Source: Desulfobacterales bacterium (GTDB taxonomy: Bacteria > Desulfobacterota > Desulfobacteria > Desulfobacterales > JAAELO01). Taken from it: a stretch of 64,000 nucleotides of DNA. The position numbers and the translations under genes were made by a program. The notes below the pieces were generated by a model. It ran no database searches. It was not told the origin of the DNA and worked only from the letters and a program-made list of their open reading frames with translations. Where the stretch lies: positions 62,001-126,000 of the forward strand of contig JAAELO010000198.1 of the NCBI GenBank assembly GCA_024226555.1, read 5' to 3'. Of the stretch, positions 1-9,704 are shown piece after piece. Each line of letters begins with the position of its first letter. The first letter of the stretch is position 1.

Positions 1-678
1 ACCTGAAATACTGAAAACATCTTCGATTGGCATTAGGAAAGTTTTGTCTGTATCACGAACGGGTTCAGCAATGAAAGAATCACAAGCATCCATCAATTCG
101 AAAATTGGCTTAGCAGCATCACTTCCCGCATCATCAGATTCAAGAGCTTTAAGAGCACTTCCTCTGATAATTGGAGTGTCATCTCCTGGAAACTCATATT
201 TATCAAGTAGTTCCTGAAGTTCCATCTCAACAAGTTCAATTAGTTCTTCATCATCAACCATGTCACACTTGTTTAGAAACACAACGATAGCTGGAACCCC
301 AACCTGACGAGCAAGAAGAATATGTTCTCTTGTCTGAGGCATAGGTCCATCATCAGCACTTACAACAAGAATTGCACCGTCCATCTGAGCTGCACCAGTA
401 ATCATGTTCTTGATATAATCAGCGTGACCAGGGCAATCAACGTGTGCGTAATGTCTGTTGTCAGTTTCGTATTCAACGTGTGCAGTTGCTATTGTAATTC
501 CACGTTCTTTCTCTTCAGGTGCTTTGTCAATCTCATCGAAAGCTATTGCCTGTCCACCGCTCTTCAAGGAAAGCTGTTTTGTGATTGCAGCTGTCAATGT
601 AGTTTTACCATGGTCAATGTGACCAACTGTACCGATGTTGACGTGGGGTTTACTTCTATCAAATTTTTCCTTGGACAT
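1..678 (-). CDS. tuf: Translation elongation factor Tu, N-terminal part (3' end beyond the window edge)
   Basis: Reverse-strand translation [37 protein letters not shown]...[15 protein letters not shown]...[49 protein letters not shown]; classic EF-Tu G motifs. Confidence 0.98.
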   Translation of the reverse strand, partial: MSKEKFDRSKPHVNIGTVGHIDHGKTTLTAAITKQLSLKSGGQAIAFDEIDKAPEEKERGITIATAHVEYETDNRHYAHVDCPGHADYIKNMITGAAQMDGAILVVSADDGPMPQTREHILLARQVGVPAIVVFLNKCDMVDDEELIELVEMELQELLDKYEFPGDDTPIIRGSALKALESDDAGSDAAKPIFELMDACDSFIAEPVRDTDKTFLMPIEDVFSISG

Positions 679-767
679 CTTGCCCTCCCAACTTCAATTT
701 TTTATCTAAATTCTTACTTTAACTCTTACTAATGTTCTCAAGCTCATAAATCTTAATCAAAAACAGA

Positions 768-844
768 TGGAGCCCACGAACGGAATCGAACCGTTGAGCC
801 TCTTCCTTACCAAGGAAGCGCTCTACCAACTGAGCTACGTGGGC
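768..844 (-). tRNA. tRNA-Thr(GGT), CCA encoded
   Basis: Cloverleaf GCCCACGTAGCTCAGTTGGTAGAGCGCTTCCTTGGTAAGGAAG...GGTTCGATTCCGTTCGTGGGCTCCA; anticodon loop TTGGTAA. Confidence 0.97.
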
Positions 845-876
845 ACAATAAAATCAATAATGATTTCATATATAAA

Positions 877-952
<76 letters not shown>

Positions 953-1028
953 ATGCTTACGTAGGCAGTCATGTAGTTAAATCGATCTAATTTCAAATTA
1001 GATCTCCTACATAAGACCTCCATTTTTG

Positions 1029-1113
1029 TGGTGGTGGGGGGAGGATTTGAACCTCCGAAGGCGTTGCCGTCAGATTTACAGTCTGATCCCTTTGACCACT
1101 CGGGAACCCCACC
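1029..1113 (-). tRNA. tRNA-Tyr(GTA), long variable arm, CCA encoded
   Basis: GGTGGGGTTCCCGAGTGGTCAAAGGGATCAGACTGTAAATCTGACGGCAACGCCTTCGGAGGTTCAAATCCTCCCCCCACCACCA. Confidence 0.97.
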
Positions 1114-1121
1114 AATTGTGC

Positions 1122-1197
1122 TGGAGCCGATACCCCGAATCGAACGGAGGACATTCTCATTACAAGTGAGATGCTCTACCAACTGAGCTATATCGGC
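1122..1197 (-). tRNA. tRNA-Thr(TGT), CCA encoded
   Basis: GCCGATATAGCTCAGTTGGTAGAGCATCTCACTTGTAATGAGAATGTCCTCCGTTCGATTCGGGGTATCGGCTCCA; anticodon TGT. Confidence 0.97.
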
Positions 1198-1351
1198 CCT
1201 AAAACCACGTAACAAATATATCTGCTATATGGAAACTCCTTTTTGTATCATCATACTTTCCAATATTCAACTATTTTTTTCAAAAATATTTTTTTATTTA
1301 TTTTTTATGGATTATTAAATTGTTTTATACGCATATAACTGATTATATACA

Positions 1352-2374
1352 ATGAATCACAATAATGACTCCAAAGGCTTTCCAAAAAAAAGAGGAAAAA
1401 TGAACATTGTAAAAAACGGAAAAGTTAATTTCGGTTTATTTGATACCCCTGTTGAGATAAATTTACAAGATTACGATTTAAAGTCTCCTTTTGGAAAAAA
1501 AATAAGGGGTTTTAAAAACAGACTTAATCAATTTCATTTTACAGGAATATCTGGCAAAAGGTTCATGATTGGTATTGCTGTTGTTGACCTTAAATTGATT
1601 TCAAATGGTTTTATCCACATCTATGATAGAAAAAAAAATATATCATACGAAAGTTCAAAGATTTTTTTTCCATCTAAAAAAAGCCGTTTCATAAAAACAG
1701 ATCCGGAAAATACTTTTAGCAAATTTAAGTTTGGAAAACTAAATATAGAAATTGAAGGTAAAAATATTTTAGCTGAAAGCTCCAATATTAAAATTGATCT
1801 AAAATTAGGAGCTTCCCAAAATCCAGTAAGATTGTGTAGTAGAACTGGATATAGTGGCTTGACATATACACAAAAGGAGCTTCCTCTTAAAATTGACAAG
1901 GGTGAATTAATAATAGGATCGGATCAATACAATTTAAGTTCACCTGATCATATGGCAATTTCTGACTGGACCTGTGGATATATGAGACGGAATACATTCT
2001 GGAACTGGGCATGTGCTGTATCGACTCTATCATGTGGAAGAATTTTTGGATTAAACCTATCATGCGGGGTTAATGAAACAGGATATACAGAAAATGCATT
2101 TTGGATCGATAATAAAATGACAAAGATTGATACTGTTGATTTCAGATTTGATGAAATTGACAGTGAATGGCAAATCAAATCTTTTGATGGGAAAGTTAAG
2201 CTTACGTTTATACCTGAACATACAAGAAAACAAAAAACAAAAGCAGTTATTTTCAATTCAGTATTTTCACAACTAAGTGGAATTTTTAAAGGGTTTGTTA
2301 TTGATGATTCTGGTGATAAGGTTCTAATAGACGATTGCCCTGGCTGGACTGAGGATCACTATGCAAAGTGGTAA
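1352..2374 (+). CDS. DUF2804-like family protein
   Basis: 340-aa ORF; overall pattern (FGLFDTPVEINLQDY..., W/C-rich middle, C-terminal GWTEDHYAKW) resembles DUF2804 proteins. Confidence 0.7.
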   Translation: MNHNNDSKGFPKKRGKMNIVKNGKVNFGLFDTPVEINLQDYDLKSPFGKKIRGFKNRLNQFHFTGISGKRFMIGIAVVDLKLISNGFIHIYDRKKNISYESSKIFFPSKKSRFIKTDPENTFSKFKFGKLNIEIEGKNILAESSNIKIDLKLGASQNPVRLCSRTGYSGLTYTQKELPLKIDKGELIIGSDQYNLSSPDHMAISDWTCGYMRRNTFWNWACAVSTLSCGRIFGLNLSCGVNETGYTENAFWIDNKMTKIDTVDFRFDEIDSEWQIKSFDGKVKLTFIPEHTRKQKTKAVIFNSVFSQLSGIFKGFVIDDSGDKVLIDDCPGWTEDHYAKW

Positions 2375-2382
2375 TTCATTAC

Positions 2383-2471
2383 GGGAAATTTCAAATAATT
2401 TTAAATACATAATTACTGTTTTTTTGTTTGAACTTCTTAAGTTGTTCAAAAATAAATTATTAGAGATTCCC
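2383..2471. repeat. MITE-like intergenic element, copy 1
   Basis: GGGAAATTTCAAATAATT ... AATTATTAGAGATTCCC inverted ends between two CDSs. Confidence 0.6.
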
Positions 2472-2498
2472 ATTTAAAATATTATTTTTGGAAAAATT

Positions 2499-4841
2499 AT
2501 GAAAAAGCTCTCAATTATTCTTACCATTCTTCTTTCTGTTTTAGTTTTAACCTTTTTCTTCGTAAGATATCTTAATAACTATAAGACAGATGGTGTACTT
2601 CATCTATCCAAACTGGAAAAAAATGTAAAAATCAAGCGGGATAATCTTGGTGTACCTTATATATATGGCAAAAATTTAAGAGACCTTATAAGAGGGCAGG
2701 GATTTGCTACTGCCCAGGATCGCCTTTTTCAGATGCATTTAGCAAAATTTTTTGCAACAGGCAGAATTTCTGAAATTATTGGTCAAAAAGGTATCAAATC
2801 AGATACAAAAATGAGAACTCTGGGTTTCTTAAGAAATGCAAAAAAACATCTTAAGATACTTGATAAGGAATCCATAGATTACTTAAAAAATTATGCTGAA
2901 GGCGTGAATGCGTATATAAACAGTCGAAAATCAACTCATCATCTGGAATTTAAACTTGCAGGAGTTGAACCTGAAAAGTGGAAGATGGAGGACTCATTAT
3001 CGATTTTATATTATATGGGCTGGGGATCAGCAGCAAACCTCAAAACAGAGATTATATCCACTAAAATTATTGATAAGGTTGGCTTGAGCAGATTTAGAGA
3101 GCTTCTATCATTTTCAAGCAGAAAAGAGGTTCAGTCCTATTCACAAATTGAGAAAATGTTTATTAACAAACTTGATCACTTTATGTATGACAATTTTAGC
3201 TTTGGCAGCAACAGCTGGATTACAGGGTCTAGAAAGTCTTTGAATGGGAAACCTATTTTATCAAATGACCCCCATCTTGATACAAGGATGTTACCTGGTC
3301 CGTGGTACCCATCGGTATTAATATCGGATAAGATTAGGGTAGCTGGGGTAACTTTAGCTGGGGTACCAGGAATATTTGTTGGAAGGAACAAGTGGGTAAC
3401 ATGCGGTATTACAAATTCATATGGAGATGCACAGGATCTGTATATAGAAAGAGTAAATCCCTTAAATAGTTCAGAGTATCTTGAAGGGTCTGTACAATTA
3501 CCTTTTGTAATTATAAATGAAGCCATTAAAATAAAAAATGGGTCCTCATATACAATTAAGAATATTAAAATCAGATTAACGAAGAGAGGTCCTGTTATTT
3601 CTGATGTTCTAAATGGATTTAACAAAAAAATTATAACAGTACGATGGGCTCCCTATGAATCAATGGGCAAAAATCTGGGTCTTGATTACCTTTTAAAAGC
3701 CAAGACTTTTAATGGTGTGAGGAAGATCCTGAAATCAGTTTCAATTATAAATTTAAATTTTTTAATAGCTGACAAAAATGGTAATATTGGGTTTCAAACC
3801 ACTGGCAAAATTCCAATAAGACGTAATAAGGGAGGGAGTCTACCAACAAAGGTTGTAAATAGTATTGATAATTGGAAAAAATGGATTCCGTTTGATGAAA
3901 TGCCACATGAGATAAATAGTAAAAGAGATTGGATTGGCAATGGAAATCATAAAACTGTACCCCCAAATTACCCCTATTACTATTCATCCTATTACTCTCC
4001 GTATTACAGATATCAACGTATTAGTGAGTTACTATCATCTCCTGGTAAAAAATCCAGGGAGGATCATTTTCGATTCCAACATGATACACACAATATAATG
4101 GCTCGAAGACTGGTTCCTGTTTTTACCAGCGCACTCCTGCTTCATCCGGAAACTCAAAAAATTGGAAAAACATTAAATGACTGGGATTTTGAAGACTCTA
4201 AAGACAGTGTTGGAGCTTCAATCTTTCATGAATTGTATAAGAATCTGGCCGTCCATGTTTTCCGGGATGAACTTGGACCAATTAATACAAAAAACATGTT
4301 AAATCTTTGGTATTTTTGGCAGGAAAAATATGAGAATATGCTTTTAAAAGGAAACTCAAAATGGTTTGATAACTCACTAACTTATAAAATTGAAAATCTT
4401 GAAACTTTAATTCAAAGTGCCGGATTAATAACAATAGAAAATCTAACTGAAAAGTTTGGAGAGGATATTGAGGATTGGAGGTGGAGCGAGATGCACACCA
4501 TAACCTTTACAAATCCTTTAATTAGAGATGGTTTCTTTAAAGATTTTTTTGGAACAGGTAAAATTCCATATAGTGGTTCAGTTGAAACGCTACAAAGGGG
4601 GTCCTACTCTTTCAGTAACGATTATGATACAACAATATCGGCATCAATGAGGATGGTTTCTGATTTATCTGATGATGATAAATTGCTTTTAATTATAGCT
4701 GGTGGTGTTAGCGGCAGAACATTCTCGCCACATTTTAAAGATCAGATTAAACCTTTTGTAAACGGTGAGAAAAGCTATATTTATTTCAGTGATCGTCATA
4801 TAGATAAAAATATTAAAAGTGTTCTAACTCTAAAACCATAA
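2499..4841 (+). CDS. Penicillin acylase family (Ntn-hydrolase) protein
   Basis: VKIKRDNLGVPYIYGKNLRDLIRGQGFATAQDRLFQM...; FGSNSWITGSRKSLNGKPILSNDPHL (chain-cleavage Ser motif). Confidence 0.92.
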   Translation: MKKLSIILTILLSVLVLTFFFVRYLNNYKTDGVLHLSKLEKNVKIKRDNLGVPYIYGKNLRDLIRGQGFATAQDRLFQMHLAKFFATGRISEIIGQKGIKSDTKMRTLGFLRNAKKHLKILDKESIDYLKNYAEGVNAYINSRKSTHHLEFKLAGVEPEKWKMEDSLSILYYMGWGSAANLKTEIISTKIIDKVGLSRFRELLSFSSRKEVQSYSQIEKMFINKLDHFMYDNFSFGSNSWITGSRKSLNGKPILSNDPHLDTRMLPGPWYPSVLISDKIRVAGVTLAGVPGIFVGRNKWVTCGITNSYGDAQDLYIERVNPLNSSEYLEGSVQLPFVIINEAIKIKNGSSYTIKNIKIRLTKRGPVISDVLNGFNKKIITVRWAPYESMGKNLGLDYLLKAKTFNGVRKILKSVSIINLNFLIADKNGNIGFQTTGKIPIRRNKGGSLPTKVVNSIDNWKKWIPFDEMPHEINSKRDWIGNGNHKTVPPNYPYYYSSYYSPYYRYQRISELLSSPGKKSREDHFRFQHDTHNIMARRLVPVFTSALLLHPETQKIGKTLNDWDFEDSKDSVGASIFHELYKNLAVHVFRDELGPINTKNMLNLWYFWQEKYENMLLKGNSKWFDNSLTYKIENLETLIQSAGLITIENLTEKFGEDIEDWRWSEMHTITFTNPLIRDGFFKDFFGTGKIPYSGSVETLQRGSYSFSNDYDTTISASMRMVSDLSDDDKLLLIIAGGVSGRTFSPHFKDQIKPFVNGEKSYIYFSDRHIDKNIKSVLTLKP

Positions 4842-4855
4842 AGGAGTAATAAAAA

Positions 4856-5593
4856 TTGAGAGGATATCAATCAGGTTTTGGCAACACTCTTTCTAAATCA
4901 GGAAAAAAATTTCTTATTATTTATGGAATTATATATATTGTACAACTATTATTGGAGCACTGGGTAAATATTCCAGTTACAAATTATCTTGCTTTACATC
5001 CTTTAAATAGTAACGGGTTTAAATTTTATCAATTTGTGACCCATTTCTTTATCCATAATCCTGCTAGCCCGTTTGGTTTTTTGATAAATGCTCTTGTTTT
5101 TTATTTTTTTGCTTCACAGGTTGAATCCAAATATGGGACCAGTAGTTTTTTCTCACTATTTTATATAGCAGCTATTGTTGGTGGTCTTACTGGTTTTGTT
5201 TTTGCGTTGACAGCTCAAGCTCCTTTTACACAGCCATTTTATGGAATGACTCCAAGCCTGCTCGCAATAATAGTTCTTTTTGGTTTTTTAAATCCAAATG
5301 CCACAATCCTCCTGTTTTTTGTGCTTCCGGTAAGAGCTGTTTACCTGAGTTATGGAACTATAATAATAACTGTACTTACTCTACTTGCTAAGGCCAATCC
5401 TGCTGGTGCATATCACTTAGGAGGTATTTTTATCGGATATCTTTTCCTTAAATATCCCCTTGATATATTCAACTATAAAAAACTTCATTTAAGATATCTT
5501 CAATGGCAACATAAAAAAAGAAAAAGTAAGTTTGACGTTATTGATGGAGGGTATAACGATGATGACGATGATAAAGGACCAACAATTCATTAA
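4856..5593 (+). CDS. Rhomboid-like multi-pass membrane protein lacking a canonical GxSG motif
   Basis: TTG start with AAGGAG SD; multiple TM segments; YQFVTHFFIH...GLTGFVF...FYGMTPSLLAI...AYHLGGIFIGYLF layout of rhomboids. Confidence 0.6.
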   Translation: MRGYQSGFGNTLSKSGKKFLIIYGIIYIVQLLLEHWVNIPVTNYLALHPLNSNGFKFYQFVTHFFIHNPASPFGFLINALVFYFFASQVESKYGTSSFFSLFYIAAIVGGLTGFVFALTAQAPFTQPFYGMTPSLLAIIVLFGFLNPNATILLFFVLPVRAVYLSYGTIIITVLTLLAKANPAGAYHLGGIFIGYLFLKYPLDIFNYKKLHLRYLQWQHKKRKSKFDVIDGGYNDDDDDKGPTIH

Positions 5594-5701
5594 ATAATTG
5601 CCATAGTAAACCTATACAATTCATAGTAATGCTATTCATAGATATTATTTTTTAATAACTGAAGAATTTATATGGGAATCCAATCTTTTTTGTTAAATTC
5701 A

Positions 5702-5808
5702 GGAAACCTCAAATAACAGCCTATAAAACAAAAAGCTCTAGTTTTGTTTGCATGTTTTGACCGAACTACTGCGTATTTCAATCAAAATTCTAATTATTAG
5801 AGGTTCCC
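5702..5808 (+). repeat. MITE-like intergenic element, copy 2
   Basis: GGAAACCTCAAATAACAGCCTATAAAAC...TTTTGACCGAACTACT...GTATTTCAATCAAAATTCTAATTATTAGAGGTTCCC. Confidence 0.8.
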
Positions 5809-6079
5809 TCAAGGGAAAAATAAAAACAGAGAGCACAGATCTAATACTTTACTACTTTAATCGACCTTGAAAGTTTTTAAACGATTGAATTAACTATATA
5901 TAATTAAATATGTTTTTTTTGTGAGTATTATCTTGACCTATTGATTTATTCAAGTTATCTTATTGCTTCCACATTGATTTTGTGCAGTAAAATAAATAGG
6001 TTAAATTTTTTTAAATCGTTTTTAAATTAGAGTATTATTATTTAAAAAAATTAATATTAAAATTTATTAGGTGTTAAGC

Positions 6080-6358
6080 ATGAATAAACTTGAATTAATT
6101 TCAGCCCTTCAAAACAATGCAGATATTGGTAAATCAGATTCTGCAAAAATTATTCAGATTTTTTTTGATTCCATGGCAGATGCACTTTCAACAGGTGACC
6201 GTGTTGAAATAAGGGGCCTTTGTAGTTTTCATGTGAAAGAGTATAAGGGCTATATGGGTAGAAATCCAAAAACAGGAGAAAAGGTTTTTATTAAACCCAA
6301 AAAATTACCTTTTTTCAAGTGTGGAAAAGACCTGAGAGATCAATTAAACAATATGTGA
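6080..6358 (+). CDS. HU/IHF family DNA-binding protein
   Basis: MNKLELISALQNN...DSMADALSTGDRVEIRGLCSFHVKEYKGYMGRNPKTGEKVFIKPKKLPFFKCGKDLRDQLN; the ORF track starts 9 nt upstream at a GTG. Confidence 0.95.
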   Translation: MNKLELISALQNNADIGKSDSAKIIQIFFDSMADALSTGDRVEIRGLCSFHVKEYKGYMGRNPKTGEKVFIKPKKLPFFKCGKDLRDQLNNM

Positions 6359-6381
6359 TTGGAAGGTTTTCTGACAATTTA

Positions 6382-6996
6382 ATGAAGTTCTTAAAAACAA
6401 CATTATATCTGTTTATTGTTTTTTTTTGTGGTTATCTCTATGCTGGCCCAAATATTCAAAACTATGAACAGGCCGTTTTGGAGAAGCCGGATAGTTCCAA
6501 TGCTCACCTTGCGCTTGGAAGAGCTTACCAGCATGACAATAAACCATTTAAAGCTATAAAATCATTAAAAAAAGCAATTGACCTTGATTATGGAAATGAA
6601 ACAGCTCATATTTTTTTAGGAGAACTATACTATAATAAAGGTCAGTTTGATTTGGCATCAATGCATTATGAAAAAGCATTAAAGATCAATGGCTGCGCAG
6701 CATATTACAACTATTATGGTAATGCTCTGACAAAAAATGAGAAACTTACTCTTGCTATTAAATCATATAAGAAAGCAATATCACTTGATCCTGATAATCC
6801 TCTTTTTTACTATGGTCTTGGATATGTTTATAGAAAAACAGGTAAATTTAAAGAGTACAAAAAAATATCACTAAAGCTATTAAAACTTGATAAGGATTTT
6901 GGAAACAAACTAAAAAATGATTCTGAACTATTTGCCGGAAAATCAAGTATTAGTATAAAATTTGTTAAAGAGAAACGTACTAACAATAATGATTAA
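6382..6996 (+). CDS. TPR repeat protein with N-terminal signal sequence
   Basis: Start at MKFLKTTLYLFIVFFCGYLYA...; TPR units SNAHLALGRAYQHDNKPFKAIKSLKKAIDLDYGN, AYYNYYGNALTKNEKLTLAIKSYKKAISLDPDN. Confidence 0.85.
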   Translation: MKFLKTTLYLFIVFFCGYLYAGPNIQNYEQAVLEKPDSSNAHLALGRAYQHDNKPFKAIKSLKKAIDLDYGNETAHIFLGELYYNKGQFDLASMHYEKALKINGCAAYYNYYGNALTKNEKLTLAIKSYKKAISLDPDNPLFYYGLGYVYRKTGKFKEYKKISLKLLKLDKDFGNKLKNDSELFAGKSSISIKFVKEKRTNNND

Positions 6997-8145
6997 CGAT
7001 CCCAATAGAAAAGCATATCTTAATTCAAGATAATCCATTGTAATTCCCGCAATTAGCGATCCTGTAAGCATCCCCATACTTTGTCCCAGAGTGAGTATTC
7101 CCATTACAGAACCCATAGCTTTAACTCTGTTTCCAGAACGAACAGCAATTGCCATTAAGGCTGGCATTGAAATACCTCCACCAATTCCAAATACAAATAC
7201 AGCAAAAATAAGGTCATAGAAACTATTCGATATAAAAATGAGAGCCAGTGATATGGCAACAATAAACCCTCCTGCATTAACCATTTTTCTCCTTGAGATT
7301 TTATCCGCCAGGTGCCCAAGAGGTGTGTTTAAAATACCACTAAGAAAAACTCCAGATGTTACGAGAACTCCAATTTTTCCACTTGAAAGATTGAACTCTT
7401 TATCTGCAAAAACAGGAATAAAACACCATATTATAGCAATACATATTGTATAACCCATTCTGAATATAAAAATGCTTAAGATCTCATTATCTTTAAAAAA
7501 CTTACTCCAGGAATCATCCTGATTCTTGCTCTTCTTTTTCTCAAGAGATTTATGAGGGAGAAAAATAATTGATGCCAGAAAAGCTACAGTAGATAGAATT
7601 CCCATACAAAGAAATGTTACAGTCAGACCATCTTTTATTATTTCACCCATAAATAAAATTTGTCTGCCATCAAAAAAATCTGAAATATATCCACCGGCAA
7701 GAGGGCCAATGCTTAAACTTATAAATATGGACATATTGAAAAGCCCCATATAATATCCCTCTTTTCCCTTGGGGGTTATATCACCAACATAAGCCTGGGT
7801 TACTGGCATTATCATAGCTGATGCTATACCCTGCATAAAACGGATTATTATAAGAGAATCCATACTATTAAAGTATATAAAAGCAAGAGATATCAGAGTG
7901 TAGCAAAATAGGCCAATTGCAATGAAGGGTTTTCTCCCGTATTTATCTGAACGTTTACCAAAGTATGGGAGGAAAAAAGTTCTTGAGATTGAAAATGATC
8001 CAAATATCATACTTATGTAAAAACCGCTTGCTCCAAGATCATGAGCATATACAGGAAGGAGGGGAATTACAATTCCAACACCTAAGGTTGCATTGAATAT
8101 TGAGAAAAATAGAACCGCAAATATTTTTTTATTATAAAAAGACAC
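6943..8145 (-). CDS. MFS transporter
   Basis: 12-TM pattern; GKRSDKYGRKPFIAIGLF and GHLADKISRRKMVNAGG MFS loop motifs. Confidence 0.93.
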   Translation of the reverse strand: MSFYNKKIFAVLFFSIFNATLGVGIVIPLLPVYAHDLGASGFYISMIFGSFSISRTFFLPYFGKRSDKYGRKPFIAIGLFCYTLISLAFIYFNSMDSLIIIRFMQGIASAMIMPVTQAYVGDITPKGKEGYYMGLFNMSIFISLSIGPLAGGYISDFFDGRQILFMGEIIKDGLTVTFLCMGILSTVAFLASIIFLPHKSLEKKKSKNQDDSWSKFFKDNEILSIFIFRMGYTICIAIIWCFIPVFADKEFNLSSGKIGVLVTSGVFLSGILNTPLGHLADKISRRKMVNAGGFIVAISLALIFISNSFYDLIFAVFVFGIGGGISMPALMAIAVRSGNRVKAMGSVMGILTLGQSMGMLTGSLIAGITMDYLELRYAFLLGSLIIIVSTFLFNKFYTNT

Positions 8146-8166
8146 TGACGCCTGCTTAAAGATCTT

Positions 8167-9570
8167 TTACAAAATCTCTTCCAGTAAAACCGATGATACA
8201 ATCTTTTCCATTTGTGGCTTCCATATCTCTTTAGAATTTAACTCTTTCCCATTTGCAATTATAGAAACAGGTCTATCCGATGAAACCACAATAACAACAA
8301 TATTTTTTTTTCCATATGTGAATCTCAGAGCAGAGTTATATCTCGCGCCCCTTGCCCTGTTCTCCTCTTTTATAGCTTTACCATCTAAAAGACAAGCAAA
8401 ACCATGTAAAGTAAGATCTTTGCCTATATGTAAAGCTCCATCAATACGTGTTAGAGATTTTGCAAACTGGAGCATATAAGTATCTTTAAGATCTAACGGT
8501 TTTTCAGGTATTTGACCTGATAATTCAATCGGTTCTTTGTTAAGATCAATAACAATACTACATCCATGTCTGTTTCTTTCAGCACTGTGTACCAAAACGG
8601 AGATTCTAGATAAGAATCTTTGAGCATCATCTATATCATCAAAGCGCTCAATTAGTATCTCTTCAACATCAACCAGGTTAGCTTTCCTATTAGAAGAATA
8701 GTAACTTCCATCCGAAAAGCTACATATTTTTCTGTTTCCAATAGATATAAAACCATGATCACCAAAAAATTCAACTTTTATCATATTGGGAAGAGCTTCT
8801 TCATTTGAGATACCATAGATATAGGTTCCATCACATATTAAAGATCTGTCTGATCTTTCAACAGTCTGTAGCATTTTTCTTACATACTTATAATCATGGA
8901 GAAAAGGTTTTTCGTCTTCTGAAAATTTTAAAATATAATCCATTTTAGTAGCAAGGTCAGTAAATACTATATCACCTCTTGCCCAGGCACCCTCTTCAGG
9001 GGTTTTAGATATCTCTAATATGGCTTTTAATATATCAAATATCTTAAGATTAGATTTTTTCAGATCAAGTTCACTATGCAGATAGTCATGGACAGCTAAA
9101 TTTGAAAAATCCTGCCACACATAACCCGATGAACTAACCCCTAATTTTCTGTTTGCGTAATCCAGAGAGAAAAGAAGTGCCGTTTGTTCCAGAAGTTTCA
9201 GAGTTGGACCAATTGAACACATATCGAGATGGTGTTCTGTGAACCACATTTGGTAGAATACTGATTTTGATCTACCACCAAATGAAATTAAACCTGATAG
9301 TTGAAGATTATCTTCAGTATAGAACTCCTCACTCTCTTCAAAAAATTTTTCTGGTATTTTTTTCCAAATCTCTTTTACCAGGTATATGTCTTTGATTATA
9401 AGCTCATGACCCATTAATAAATTCTGAGGGTCACAAACTTTTAATGAACCGTCTTTTTTAATCGCATAAATAAGTGCAACCTTACTTGGTTTTGAAAAGA
9501 CTGATAATCCATTAACAAGCCCTTTCAATGTATTAGCAATACAAATCTTTTCTGATATTTCCTTCTCCAT
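8167..9570 (-). CDS. Protein with C-terminal diadenylate cyclase (DisA_N/DAC)-like domain
   Basis: C-terminal RIDGALHIGKDLTLHGFACLLDGKAIKEENRARGARYNSALRFTYGKKNIVVIVVSSDRPVSIIANGK resembles DAC 'DGA' and 'RHR-like' motifs. Confidence 0.7.
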   Translation of the reverse strand: MEKEISEKICIANTLKGLVNGLSVFSKPSKVALIYAIKKDGSLKVCDPQNLLMGHELIIKDIYLVKEIWKKIPEKFFEESEEFYTEDNLQLSGLISFGGRSKSVFYQMWFTEHHLDMCSIGPTLKLLEQTALLFSLDYANRKLGVSSSGYVWQDFSNLAVHDYLHSELDLKKSNLKIFDILKAILEISKTPEEGAWARGDIVFTDLATKMDYILKFSEDEKPFLHDYKYVRKMLQTVERSDRSLICDGTYIYGISNEEALPNMIKVEFFGDHGFISIGNRKICSFSDGSYYSSNRKANLVDVEEILIERFDDIDDAQRFLSRISVLVHSAERNRHGCSIVIDLNKEPIELSGQIPEKPLDLKDTYMLQFAKSLTRIDGALHIGKDLTLHGFACLLDGKAIKEENRARGARYNSALRFTYGKKNIVVIVVSSDRPVSIIANGKELNSKEIWKPQMEKIVSSVLLEEIL

Positions 9571-9656
9571 ATAGCAAAACCTTAACTTATAAAAACATTT
9601 AGTGAACCTTTAGCGAGTTTGCAATTATTATCGGACGTTAATGGGAAATACTTAGG

Positions 9657-9689
9657 GGGAACTCTAATAACTGCTTATTAGAAGTTCCC
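9657..9689. repeat. Minimal member of the MITE-like family: terminal hairpin only (copy 3)
   Basis: GGGAACTCTAATAA-CTGC-TTATTAGAAGTTCCC. Confidence 0.65.
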
Positions 9690-9704
9690 TTTAGATAAAA
9701 CAAT

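Noticed and set aside
322-732. 136-aa plus-strand ORF
   Set aside because: Antisense to tuf; translation has no plausible family and the opposite strand is clearly EF-Tu.
3176-3987. Minus-strand ORFs in the penicillin acylase gene
   Set aside because: Antisense shadow ORFs without family resemblance.
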